This document shows positions 23,416 through 32,176 of a stretch of 64,000 nucleotides of DNA, piece by piece. Below the pieces are notes generated by a model, which had not been told where the DNA came from, made no database searches, and saw only the letters and a program-made list of their open reading frames with translations. A program made the translations under genes and the position numbers. The stretch lies in assembly GCA_002798175.1 (NCBI GenBank), contig NWQL01000005.1, positions 196,106 through 260,105 of the forward strand, in the 5' to 3' direction. Source of the DNA: Lysobacteraceae bacterium NML91-0213. Lineage in GTDB: Bacteria; Pseudomonadota; Gammaproteobacteria; Xanthomonadales; Xanthomonadaceae. How positions within the stretch are numbered: position 1 is the stretch's first letter; the number at the start of each line of letters is the position of its first letter.

Positions 23416-23438
23416 AGCAGTCCAATAGTCCGACTGCT
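23416..23438 (+). promoter_or_regulatory. hairpin in the rpoH 5' region
   Basis: AGCAGTC (23416-23422) and GACTGCT (23432-23438) form a perfect seven-pair stem with a nine-base AU-rich loop, ending three bases before the first rpoH ATG (23442). In E. coli, rpoH translation is gated by RNA structure around the start. A comparable role here is only inference, because this stem flanks rather than pairs with the start codon. Confidence 0.35.
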
Positions 23439-23441
23439 AAC

Positions 23442-24329
<888 letters not shown>

Positions 24330-24354
24330 CCGCGGCGCGTCCGCAGGAGCGACG

Positions 24355-24380
24355 AAGCCCGGCCACGTGCCGGGCTTTTG
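24355..24380 (+). terminator. intrinsic terminator after rpoH
   Basis: The stem AGCCCGGC (24356-24363) pairs with GCCGGGCT (24369-24376) around a five-base loop and is followed by TTTT. It sits 26 bases after the rpoH stop. Confidence 0.85.
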
Positions 24381-24424
24381 CTGTGCACGGTACCCTGTGC
24401 GGCGGTGACCGACCCGATTCGCAC

Positions 24425-25501
24425 GTGACCCGATTCTGGATCCTCCTGTACGCCGTAGGCGCGGTCCAGGCGGCGATGCTTGCGCCCGCGCTGTGGCGTC
24501 GCCCGGTGAACACGGCCGCCAACCGCGTGCTCTCGCTGTGGCTGGCGCTGATCGCCCTCGATCTGGCCGTCAAGGCAGCCCACATCTCGGCGCCCCAGGC
24601 GGGCTTCGCCCCCGCATTCCGGGTGCTGCGGCTGATGCCGTTCGCCTATGCGCCGCTGTTCTTCCTCTACGTGCGCACCCTGGTGAGCGGCCGCGCGCCA
24701 GGACTGCGCGATCTGTGGCACGGGATCTGGCTGGCCCTGCTGTTCGCCTGGATGGCCGGCTGCTGGCTTGCAGGCGCGCCCGTGTCGGCGGACGGGGACT
24801 GGCACCGGCGCTGGTTCGACCCGATGCTGTTCTCGGTCGCGCTGGGCTATCTGGCGGCCGGGGCGCTGCAGGTGCGGCGCTACCGGCGCTGGCTGCGCGG
24901 CCGGCGCTCGGACGCCGACCGGCTGTCGATGCGCTGGCTGGCGGCCATGGTCGTGTGCCAGCTCGTGATCTGGGGCATCGCCGCGCTGCATGCGATGGCG
25001 CAGTTGCCGATGGTCGACTATTTCCTGATCTATGCCGCCGTCGCCGGCTGGGTCTGCGTGGTCGGCTGGTTCAGCCTGAGCCAGCCGCCGGTGGCAGAGC
25101 CGCTCGGGTCCCAGGCGCCCGGACCGGCACCGGTCGCGGCCGAGGGCGACGATCCGCGCTTCGACGAGGTCGAGGCGCGCCTGGTGCAACTGATGTCGGA
25201 GCAGGCGTTGTATCGCGAGCCGGCGCTGGGCATCGCCCAGGTCGCGCGGCGCAGCGGCTATCCCGAATACCTGGTCTCGGCGGTGATCAACCGCCGGCTC
25301 GGCGGCAACTTCTGGGAGTACGTGAATCGCCACCGGATCGAAGCGGTGCGCGCCTGCCTGGCCGATCCCGGCGACCGGCGGGGGATCCTGGAGATCGCCT
25401 ACGACGCCGGCTTCACCTCGAAGTCGACCTTCAACACCGCGTTCAAGCAGCGGGTGGGCCAGACGCCCAGCGCGTACCGGGCACAGCACGCGACGCGGTA
25501 G
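24425..25501 (+). CDS. membrane-anchored AraC-family transcriptional regulator
   Basis: A 358-residue protein from GTG 24425. The N-terminal ~230 residues contain seven hydrophobic helices (first: FWILLYAVGAVQAAMLAPAL). The C-terminal ~115 residues are an AraC/XylS double helix-turn-helix with IAQVARRSGYPEYLVSAVIN and IAYDAGFTSKSTFNTAFKQ, ending in the GQTPSAYR motif. Membrane AraC proteins of this type sense an unknown signal in the membrane and act on nearby genes. An ATG at 24383 would overlap the rpoH terminator and is less likely. Its 3' end overlaps the convergent DUF2306 gene by 59 bases. Confidence 0.85.
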   Translation: MTRFWILLYAVGAVQAAMLAPALWRRPVNTAANRVLSLWLALIALDLAVKAAHISAPQAGFAPAFRVLRLMPFAYAPLFFLYVRTLVSGRAPGLRDLWHGIWLALLFAWMAGCWLAGAPVSADGDWHRRWFDPMLFSVALGYLAAGALQVRRYRRWLRGRRSDADRLSMRWLAAMVVCQLVIWGIAALHAMAQLPMVDYFLIYAAVAGWVCVVGWFSLSQPPVAEPLGSQAPGPAPVAAEGDDPRFDEVEARLVQLMSEQALYREPALGIAQVARRSGYPEYLVSAVINRRLGGNFWEYVNRHRIEAVRACLADPGDRRGILEIAYDAGFTSKSTFNTAFKQRVGQTPSAYRAQHATR

Positions 25502-26120
25502 GCGGCGCAGGAGCGCGCAGCCGCAGCAGCCAGGCGCAGACGGCCAGGTTGAACAGCCAGCTGGCCCAGGCGGTGCCGATATAGACCGGCAGGAAAGGCC
25601 AGCCCAGCGGGCCGGTGCCCAGCGCCAGCATGACCCGGAGCGTGACCGCCCCCGCGGTCAGTGCCATCGAATAGGCCATCCAGCGCCGGTGCCGCGCGAT
25701 CTGCCCGGCGATGGCCAGGCGGATGCCGTTCGCGGTCACGCCGAGCCACAGCAGCGACAGCAGGCTGAAGCCGGCCCGGCTCGGCCAGCCGCCGTGGGCC
25801 TGCTGGGCCAGCGACAGCCCCGACACTCCGCCGATCAGGATCGCCCCCGCCGACAGCCAGCCGCCGAGGCGGTGCAGCGCCGGCCAGCGCCTGCGCACGC
25901 CCTGGCTCAGCTGCAGCGGCAACAGCAGCAGGGCCAGTCCCGCGCCGAAGAAGTGCGCTGGCACATCCAGTCCGGAGACCGCGAACCGGGCCGCGAAGGG
26001 GTCGCCGCCGCGCGCGGTGAGATACAGGTAGGCGAAGGCATACGCGGCGGTGGCCACGCAGGCGAGCGAGAACAGCCCTTGGGCCAGGAGCAGGACGAGG
26101 GCGGACAGGCGGGGACGCAT
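25443..26120 (-). CDS. DUF2306 domain membrane protein
   Basis: A 225-residue protein with six to seven hydrophobic segments. It has the DUF2306 hallmarks: a His-bearing first half (VPAHFFGAGLALLLLPLQL, LHRLGGWL) and the block HRRWMAYSMALTAGAVTLRV. The His residues may bind haem or metal in this ferric-reductase-like fold, but no function is established. The last 20 residues are encoded in the overlap with the AraC-type gene on the other strand. That convergent arrangement suggests the regulator could affect it, though nothing proves so. Confidence 0.8.
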   Translation of the reverse strand: MRPRLSALVLLLAQGLFSLACVATAAYAFAYLYLTARGGDPFAARFAVSGLDVPAHFFGAGLALLLLPLQLSQGVRRRWPALHRLGGWLSAGAILIGGVSGLSLAQQAHGGWPSRAGFSLLSLLWLGVTANGIRLAIAGQIARHRRWMAYSMALTAGAVTLRVMLALGTGPLGWPFLPVYIGTAWASWLFNLAVCAWLLRLRAPAPPTASRAVPGTRWASGPPAA

Positions 26121-26256
26121 GGGCTTCTCCAGCGGATCGATGGGAGAAGGGTGCGGAACCGGGCAGTGACGGTCGTCCGGGCCGGCGGACCCGAACGCAA
26201 TGGACGCCTTCGCAGGTGCGGTTCGGCCGATCCGTACGTCGCTCAGGCCGGGCGGA

Positions 26257-27066
26257 TCACCACTTGAACAGGACCAGGCTGATCGCCAGCGCGCCCATGC
26301 CGGTCACCAGGCCGTACACGGTCTCGTGACCCTTGGCGTAGCGCTTGGCCGCCGGCAGCAGTTCGTCCAGGGCCAGGAACACCATGACCCCGGCGATCAG
26401 CCCGAACACCGCGCCGAACACCGCGTCGGACATGAACGGCCCCAGCAGCACGTAGCCGATGATCGCGCCGACCGGTTCGGCCATGCCTGACAGCAGCGAG
26501 GCGAGGAACGCCATCGACTTGTTGTTGGTGGCGTAGTACACCGGCACCGCGATGGCGATGCCCTCGGGGATGTTGTGGATGGCGATGGCGAAGGCCAGCG
26601 GCATGCCCACGCCGGGGTTCTCGAGCGTGGCGAAGAACGTGGCCAGGCCTTCGGGGAAGTTGTGCGCGGTGATCGCCACCGCGGTCAGCAGGCCGACGCG
26701 CTTGACGTAGTCGACGTTGTGCTCGCGGAAGTAGGGATCGTCCACCTCGAGCCGTTCGTGCGGGTTGGGCACCAGGCGGTCGATGGTGACGATCAGCAGC
26801 AGGCCTGCCAGGAAGGCGATCGTGCCCCAGGTGAAGCCCAGCCGGTCGCCGAACTGCGCCGAGAACGAGGCCACCGACTTGCCCAGGATCTCGCCCAGCG
26901 ACACGTACACCATCGCACCGCCGGCGAACGCCAGCCCGAACGCCAGCAGCCGCGCATTCGGTGCCCGGGTGGTGAACACCAGCAGGCCGCCGATGCCGGT
27001 GGCCAGGCCGGCCGCGGTGGTGACCGCGAGCGCGATCAGGATATTGGACAGCTGGATGTCGAGCAT
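26257..27066 (-). CDS. zupT: zinc transporter ZupT (ZIP family)
   Basis: A ZIP-family importer of Zn2+ and other divalent metals in the inner membrane. The 269-residue product has eight helices and the two metal-binding signatures HNFPEG (135-140, helix IV) and HNIPEG (164-169, helix V). E. coli ZupT has 257 residues. The ATG at 27066 (MLDIQLSNIL) starts directly at the first helix. It lies downstream of the copper genes on the same strand with a 205-base gap, so it may be separately expressed. No riboswitch is seen. Confidence 0.94.
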   Translation of the reverse strand: MLDIQLSNILIALAVTTAAGLATGIGGLLVFTTRAPNARLLAFGLAFAGGAMVYVSLGEILGKSVASFSAQFGDRLGFTWGTIAFLAGLLLIVTIDRLVPNPHERLEVDDPYFREHNVDYVKRVGLLTAVAITAHNFPEGLATFFATLENPGVGMPLAFAIAIHNIPEGIAIAVPVYYATNNKSMAFLASLLSGMAEPVGAIIGYVLLGPFMSDAVFGAVFGLIAGVMVFLALDELLPAAKRYAKGHETVYGLVTGMGALAISLVLFKW

Positions 27067-27271
27067 GCGCGGGGGGGTCCGGTGACAGTGGGCGCGGGAG
27101 GGTGCCCGGCTGCGTGGCAATCGTAGTCAGCCGCCGGGGCCTTGGCGACAGGCGCCGTGCGGCGCACCGCGCACGTCGGGCCGGGGGCTGGATGCCCCGC
27201 GCCGGGCGTAGGGGCGACGCCGGCGGGTACATGTCACGGCGGCTGCCAGTGGCCGGCATCGGCGCCGGCCA

Positions 27272-28342
27272 TCACCACCAGCCGCGCAGGCCGGCGACCA
27301 CGCGGGTGTCGCGGGCGTGGCCGCCGGCGGCGCGGGCGTAGTCGGCGGTGTCGCCGAAGCTGCGTTCGTGCACCAGGCCGACGTAGGGCGCGAAGCGGCG
27401 GCTCAGTTCGTAGCGCAGGCGCAGGCCGGTCTCGACCTTGTTGAGGCCGCTGCCGATGCCTTCCTCGGGCTCGTCCTCGAGCGACGCGGTGACTTCCAGC
27501 AGCGGCTGCAGGACCAACCGGTTGGTGAAGCGGACGTCGTACTCCGCCTCGGCCTTGACCTGCACCTGGCCGCCGCTGCCCACGTAGGCGGTGGCGGAAA
27601 CCTCGAACAGGTACGGCGCCAGCCCCTGCACGCCGAACGCGCCCCAGGTGCGCGACGCGGGCCGGGTGTCCTGGCGCACGCCGGCCACCAGGTCCCACCA
27701 CGGCGTCACGCTGCGGCCGTAGAGCGCTTCCACGTCGGCGCTGCCGGTGCTGCCGCCCATGCGTTCGCCCTCGCTGCGCAGCCACAGCCGGTGGATGTCG
27801 CCGCCGATCCAGACCTTGGCTTCCCACGATTGCCCGGTGCCGTGGTCGGCGTCCCAGGCTTCGAGGCGTTCCAGGTACACCTTGGTGGTGACCGGCGAGG
27901 CGTGCTCCATCGCGTGGTGGTGCAGCTGCGGGAACGCCGCGGCGCGGTCCGCGTCGGTCACCGGCGGGATCGGCGTCAGCGGCTCGGCGGGCGCCGCTGA
28001 CGGCATCGTGCAGTGGCCCATCGCCGCATGCTCGGGCGTGCAGCCGGACGTGGCGCCGTGGCCGTCGTGTCGCTCGGCGTCGTGGGACGCGTCGTCCGGC
28101 ATCGTGCAATGGCCCATCGCGGCGTGCTCGGGCGTGCAGCCGGACGTGGCGCCGTGGCCGTCGTGTCGCTCGGCGTCGTGGGACGCGTCGCCCGGCATCG
28201 TGCAGTGCCCCATCGCGGCGTGCTCCGGCGTGCAGCCGGATGCCGCGCCACGTGCTTGGGCGGGGTGCGCGTGCTGCGCGTGCGCGCCGGCCGACAGCGC
28301 CATGCCGATCGAAAGGGCGAGGAGTCGGGATCGCATGTTCAT
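27272..28342 (-). CDS. copB: copper resistance outer-membrane protein CopB
   Basis: CopB/PcoB-type protein (356 residues). A signal peptide covers about residues 1-22. A Cys/His/Met-rich region (35-114) follows, then the conserved CopB beta-barrel from about residue 135 (AFPQLHHHAMEH, WDADHGTGQSWEAKVWIGGD) to the terminal Trp-Trp. The metal region is two exact-length 32-residue repeats plus half a third. CopB probably binds excess copper and lets it leave through the outer membrane. Its ATG overlaps the copA TGA (ATGA), so it is coupled to copA. A second ATG lies two codons downstream. Confidence 0.93.
   Translation of the reverse strand: MNMRSRLLALSIGMALSAGAHAQHAHPAQARGAASGCTPEHAAMGHCTMPGDASHDAERHDGHGATSGCTPEHAAMGHCTMPDDASHDAERHDGHGATSGCTPEHAAMGHCTMPSAAPAEPLTPIPPVTDADRAAAFPQLHHHAMEHASPVTTKVYLERLEAWDADHGTGQSWEAKVWIGGDIHRLWLRSEGERMGGSTGSADVEALYGRSVTPWWDLVAGVRQDTRPASRTWGAFGVQGLAPYLFEVSATAYVGSGGQVQVKAEAEYDVRFTNRLVLQPLLEVTASLEDEPEEGIGSGLNKVETGLRLRYELSRRFAPYVGLVHERSFGDTADYARAAGGHARDTRVVAGLRGWW
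28001..28240 (-). repeat. 96-bp tandem repeat in copB encoding a Cys/His/Met metal-binding unit
   Basis: Copies lie at 28145-28240, 28049-28144 and a half copy at 28001-28048. Each unit encodes SGCTPEHAAMGHCTMP followed by a His/Asp-rich linker. The copies are nearly identical in DNA, which points to recent expansion by slippage or unequal crossing over. Each unit adds two Cys, about five His and two Met for copper binding. Confidence 0.93.
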
Positions 28343-30147
28343 GCCGCCTCCTGGATCCGCACTTCGCGCATCATCCCGGCTTCCATGTGGTAGAGCAGGT
28401 GGCAGTGGAAGGCCCAGCGGCCGAGCGCGTCGGCGCGCACGCGGAAGCTGCGCTTGCTGCCCGGCGGCATGTCGACGGTGTGCTTGCGCACCATGAAGTT
28501 GCCGTGGGCGTCCTCGATGTCGCTCCACACGCCGTGCAGGTGGATGGGATGCGTCATCATGGTGTCGTTGACCAGCACGATGCGCATGCGCTCGCCGTAG
28601 TTCAGGCGCAGCGGTTCGGCGCCGGCGAAGGGAATGCCGTCGAACGACCACGAGAACTTCTCCATGTGGCCGGTCAGGTGCAGTTCCACGTCGCGGCCGG
28701 GGTCGCGGCCGTCCTCGTCGGGGGCGATGCTGGCGAGGTCGCCGTAGGTCAGCACGCGGCGGCCGTTGCCGCGCAGGCCGATGCCCGGGTCGTCGAGGCG
28801 CGGTGTCGGCGTCATCGTCTGCATGTCGACCAGCGGGTTGCGCGACTCGCTGGCCGGGTGCGCCTGCATGCCGTCGCCGCCCGCGTGCCCGGCGTGCGCG
28901 CCATGGCCCATGTGCGCGCCGCAGCCGCCTTCCATGCCCATCGCCGCGCCGCAGGCGCCTTCGCCGCCCGCGTGCGCGCCGTGGCCGCCGTGCCCCATGT
29001 CGTCCATGGTCAGCAGCGGGCGCGGGTCCACCGCGGGGATCGGCGCCTCCAGCCCCGGCTGCACCGCGAGCGTGCCGCGCGCGTAGCCGGTGCGGCCCAT
29101 GTCCTGGGCGAAGATGGTGTACGCGTCCTGGCCCGAGGGCTCGACGATGACGTCGTAGGTCTCGGCCGCCGCGATGCGGAACTCGTCCACCGTCACCGGG
29201 TGCACCGGCAGGCCGTCGGCGGCGACCACGGTCATCTTCAGGCCGGGGATGCGCACGTCGAAGTAGGTCATCGCGCCGGCGTTGATGAAGCGCAGCAGCA
29301 CCTTCTCGCCGGAGCGGAACAGCCCGGTCCAGTTGGCGGCCGGGGTGGTGCCGTTCATCAGGTAGGTGTAGGTGTGCGCGTTGACGTCGGAGATGTCGGT
29401 CGGGGTCATGCGCATCTGGCCCCAGGCGCGGCGGTCGGCCACGGTCGCCGCCCAGCCGTGCTCGCGCACGTCGCGGATGAAGTCGCCGACGGTCGGCTTG
29501 TACCAGTTGTCGTACTCCGAGTACTTCTTCAGGCGCCGGAACAGCCGGCCCGGATCCATGTCGGTCCAGTCGGACAGCAGCACCACGTGCTCGCGGTCGA
29601 AGCGGTAGGGCAGCGGCTCGGCCGGGTCGATGATGATCGCGCCGTACAGGCCGGCCTGTTCCTGGAACAGCGAGTGGCTGTGGTACCAGTAGCTGCCGGA
29701 CTGGCCGAGGGTGAAGCGGTAGAGGTAGCTCTCGCCGGGATGGATGCCGTCGAAGCTCAGCCCCGGCACGCCGTCCATGTTGGCCGGCAGGATGATGCCG
29801 TGCCAGTGGATCGAGGTCATCGCGTCGGGCAGCCGGTTGGCCACGCGCAGGGTGACGGTGTCGCCCTGGCGCCAGCGCAGGATCGGCGCGGGCAGGCTGC
29901 CGTTGACGGTGATCGCCGGGCGCGTGCGGCCGGTGAAGTTCACCGGTGAGGTGCCGATGGCGAGGTCGAAGTCGGTGCCGGCCAGCACCTGCGGGCCGCT
30001 GCGGGCATCGGCATGGACGTGGGCGTGTGCGGGCAGGCGCAGGCCGGCCGCGCCGAGCGCGACGCCGCCCAGCGCCAGGCCCTGCACGAAACGGCGACGC
30101 GACAGCGGCGCCTGCCATCCGGGCAGGCGGGAAGAATCGTGGTTCAT
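28339..30147 (-). CDS. copA: copper resistance multicopper oxidase CopA (Tat-exported)
   Basis: PcoA/CopA-type periplasmic multicopper oxidase, 602 residues. A twin-arginine signal is present (SRRRF at 16-20 followed by a hydrophobic stretch and PAHA). Copper-site motifs are HWHG and YHSHS in the first cupredoxin domain, HPIHLHG in the last, and HCHLLYHMEAGM at the C terminus. A His/Gly/Met-rich insert at about residues 380-433 (units such as MGHGGHGAH) probably binds Cu(I). The enzyme oxidises Cu(I) to Cu(II). The start MNHDSSRL precedes the Tat motif. It is the middle gene of copL-copA-copB. Confidence 0.95.
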   Translation of the reverse strand: MNHDSSRLPGWQAPLSRRRFVQGLALGGVALGAAGLRLPAHAHVHADARSGPQVLAGTDFDLAIGTSPVNFTGRTRPAITVNGSLPAPILRWRQGDTVTLRVANRLPDAMTSIHWHGIILPANMDGVPGLSFDGIHPGESYLYRFTLGQSGSYWYHSHSLFQEQAGLYGAIIIDPAEPLPYRFDREHVVLLSDWTDMDPGRLFRRLKKYSEYDNWYKPTVGDFIRDVREHGWAATVADRRAWGQMRMTPTDISDVNAHTYTYLMNGTTPAANWTGLFRSGEKVLLRFINAGAMTYFDVRIPGLKMTVVAADGLPVHPVTVDEFRIAAAETYDVIVEPSGQDAYTIFAQDMGRTGYARGTLAVQPGLEAPIPAVDPRPLLTMDDMGHGGHGAHAGGEGACGAAMGMEGGCGAHMGHGAHAGHAGGDGMQAHPASESRNPLVDMQTMTPTPRLDDPGIGLRGNGRRVLTYGDLASIAPDEDGRDPGRDVELHLTGHMEKFSWSFDGIPFAGAEPLRLNYGERMRIVLVNDTMMTHPIHLHGVWSDIEDAHGNFMVRKHTVDMPPGSKRSFRVRADALGRWAFHCHLLYHMEAGMMREVRIQEAA

Positions 30148-30246
30148 CGAACGCTCCGGGCACGCACGTGGCGTGCCGTGGTGACATCGGGTGACGCCCC
30201 GGTGCAGCTGCACGGGGCACGCGCGACGGTCAGGTCGACCGTGATG

Positions 30247-30642
30247 TCAGGCCGCGATAGGTGGCCGTAGCGGCGGCGGCCGCGGGCCGGACGCGGGACC
30301 GGGAATGACACGCGTCGCGGGTGCGGCCGGCACCCCGGCCGTCGGCGGCAGCGCGGGAACTGCGGCGAGCGCCTGTACCGGTTGCAGGCTCAGGTCCATG
30401 CACAGCTGCATGCAGTCGCCGACATCATCGGCGGGTTGGTCCGGCGCGGCTTTGGCGGGGGCGGGCGCGATGTCGGCGGGGGCCGCGCTGGCGTGCCCGC
30501 AATCCGGGCGATCGGCGGGGCGCGGTGCCGCCGCCGGTTCACCGGACAGAGCGTCCAGTTGCACGTGCACCGATGCCGTGACCGAGCCGATGCCGTTGAG
30601 CAGCAGGGTCACGCACAGCAGGAGGCGGAACAGCAGGGGCAT
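30247..30642 (-). CDS. copL: CopL-like copper-responsive regulatory/metal-binding protein
   Basis: A 131-residue exported protein placed directly upstream of copA, the position of copL in Xanthomonas copLAB operons. CopL there is needed for copper-induced copAB expression. It has a signal peptide (LLFRLLLCVTLLLNGIGS), then a Pro/Ala-rich domain with Cys48 and His50 (DCGH) and a CMQLCM cluster (77-82) able to bind Cu. The homology call rests on position, N-terminal pattern and Cys/Met clusters; the middle is low complexity. A 99-base gap separates it from copA. Confidence 0.75.
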   Translation of the reverse strand: MPLLFRLLLCVTLLLNGIGSVTASVHVQLDALSGEPAAAPRPADRPDCGHASAAPADIAPAPAKAAPDQPADDVGDCMQLCMDLSLQPVQALAAVPALPPTAGVPAAPATRVIPGPASGPRPPPLRPPIAA

Positions 30643-30748
30643 GGGGGCGGCAGGCGATGGACACGGAATCGGCCGCGGCAGGATACCGCAGCGGTGCCGT
30701 CACCCCGGCCCGCAGCGGCTGGACCGCTGCGGGCGTGGGTTGGTGGAT

Positions 30749-31234
30749 TCAGAAATCCCAGCGTGCGGTCAGCGTCACCGGCACCGAGAAGCGACTGCCG
30801 GTATCGTTGATCGAGGCCAGGCCGAGGCCGCCGATCGCGCTGTCGTCATCCTTCAGGTCGCCGGTGTAACGCACGCCGGTGGCCAGGGTGACGCTGAAGG
30901 CATCCGACACCGGCACCAGCACGCCGGCATCCAGTCCACCGGTGGCCGACCAGCCCTCGTCGTAGAACGGGGCACCGGCGATGGTGATGCCGGCATCCGG
31001 GATCTCGAAGGTGGCGCGGATCTCGTTGGTCCGGGTCGCCCCGATGCGCGCACCCAGGAATGGCCGCGCCGAACCCGCGGTGCCGAAGTAGTGGCGGTAG
31101 CCGAATTCCGCCGACAGCGCCTCGTAGTCGCCGAACGTGCCGTACACCGGCAGCTCCGTGTCCAGCGCGGGCACGAACGCCCCGCCTACCTGGACATAGC
31201 CCTCCTCGGCCATCGTCTTGCAGACGCTAGGCAT
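30749..31234 (-). pseudogene. probable 5'-truncated outer-membrane beta-barrel protein
   Basis: A 161-residue reading frame made of amphipathic beta strands with turns (SAEFGYRHYFGTAGSARPFL, FSVTLATGVRYTGDL) and a C-terminal Phe after a final strand (FSVPVTLTARWDF), the usual signature of outer-membrane barrels. The N terminus (MPSVCKTMAEEGYVQVGG) lacks any signal peptide, and upstream sequence is AT-rich noncoding DNA. The gene therefore seems to have lost its 5' part, or its start is not recognisable. A complete cytosolic protein is unlikely given the strand pattern. Confidence 0.55.
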
Positions 31235-31266
31235 GGCCGGATTAGCCGTTGATCAACTCAAAGGGT

Positions 31267-31281
31267 GTACATAAGTTGTAC
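31267..31281. promoter_or_regulatory. AT-rich palindrome upstream of the truncated barrel gene
   Basis: GTACA-TAAGT-TGTAC is an inverted repeat inside an unusually AT-rich stretch (about 31250-31295) in otherwise GC-rich DNA. It lies between the barrel remnant (minus, first codon at 31234) and the end of the DUF1275 gene. It may be an operator or promoter left from the lost gene start. No sigma-70 pair is convincing. Confidence 0.3.
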
Positions 31282-31345
31282 GAATAAGGTTAATGGCGCG
31301 GTGCGCGGCGATTGGTCCGCCGTCGATGGCGTTATGTGACACCGC

Positions 31346-32014
31346 TCACACGTCGTCGGACCGGCGCCAGCGATACAGCCCGTAGGCGAGGGCGGCGACC
31401 GCGGTCAGCGTGGCCGGGATCAGCAGGGTCCGGTAGCCGAGGACGCGGAAGCCCACCGCACCGGCGACGCCGCCGCCGAAGAAGCCGGAGATCACCACCA
31501 CGCACAGCCACAGTCGGCGCGTATCCACGGCGATGCCGCGCAGCGCATGGCCGAGGAAGATGCCGAGGTCGGTGAACATGCCCGACACATGGGTGGTGCG
31601 CACCACCGCGCCACTGAAGGTGCTGGCCATCGCGTTCTGCAGCCCGCACGCCGCAGCCGCGGCGTACATGCCGTAGACGCTGCCGCGCCCGAGCAGCGGG
31701 ACCGCGGCGAACAGCAGCACCGACCCCAGCAGCAGCGCCACTCCATAGCGGTGGCCGAGCTGGAGGGTGCTGTCCTGGATGATGAAGCCGCTGAGTACGC
31801 AGCCGGCCACGAAGGCGCCGATCAGCGCGGCGAAATGCAGTGCCGTGTGCAGGTCCAGGCGCGCCACCGCGTCGCCCAGCAGCGAGGTGTTGCCGGTGAG
31901 GTGGGTGATCGCCTCGTGCCCGAAGCCGAGCAGGCCGATGACATTGACGGTGCCGGCGATGAAGGCCAGCACGCCGGCGCCGGTCCACACCCAGGCGGGG
32001 AGCTTCGAGATCAA
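31346..32014 (-). CDS. YoaK-like DUF1275 membrane protein
   Basis: A six- to seven-helix inner-membrane protein of the DUF1275/YoaK family, about 222 residues from TTG at 32014 (LISKLPAWVWTGAGVL). The conserved blocks are AGTVNVIGLLGF, THLTGNTSLLG, GLQNAMASTFSGAVVRTTHVSGMFTDLG and the GxRxL segment near the end. Family function is unknown. The reading frame is open further up to ATG 32101, but that adds a hydrophilic Pro/Arg segment unlike the family start, so the TTG is preferred with low certainty. Confidence 0.8.
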   Translation of the reverse strand: MISKLPAWVWTGAGVLAFIAGTVNVIGLLGFGHEAITHLTGNTSLLGDAVARLDLHTALHFAALIGAFVAGCVLSGFIIQDSTLQLGHRYGVALLLGSVLLFAAVPLLGRGSVYGMYAAAAACGLQNAMASTFSGAVVRTTHVSGMFTDLGIFLGHALRGIAVDTRRLWLCVVVISGFFGGGVAGAVGFRVLGYRTLLIPATLTAVAALAYGLYRWRRSDDV

Positions 32015-32176
32015 GGGGCGTGGGTCCGGGTCATGGGCGTTGTCCGGCTGGCGTCGGCTGCCACCACAGTGCCATAGCCCTGGCGGGGTGGCCGATGCCA
32101 TGCGGGCCGCGCCACCGCCCGATCGCCCAGGCGACCACCCCGGCACCGGGGTGGTCGCCGTCGACGCGCCGCCTGC

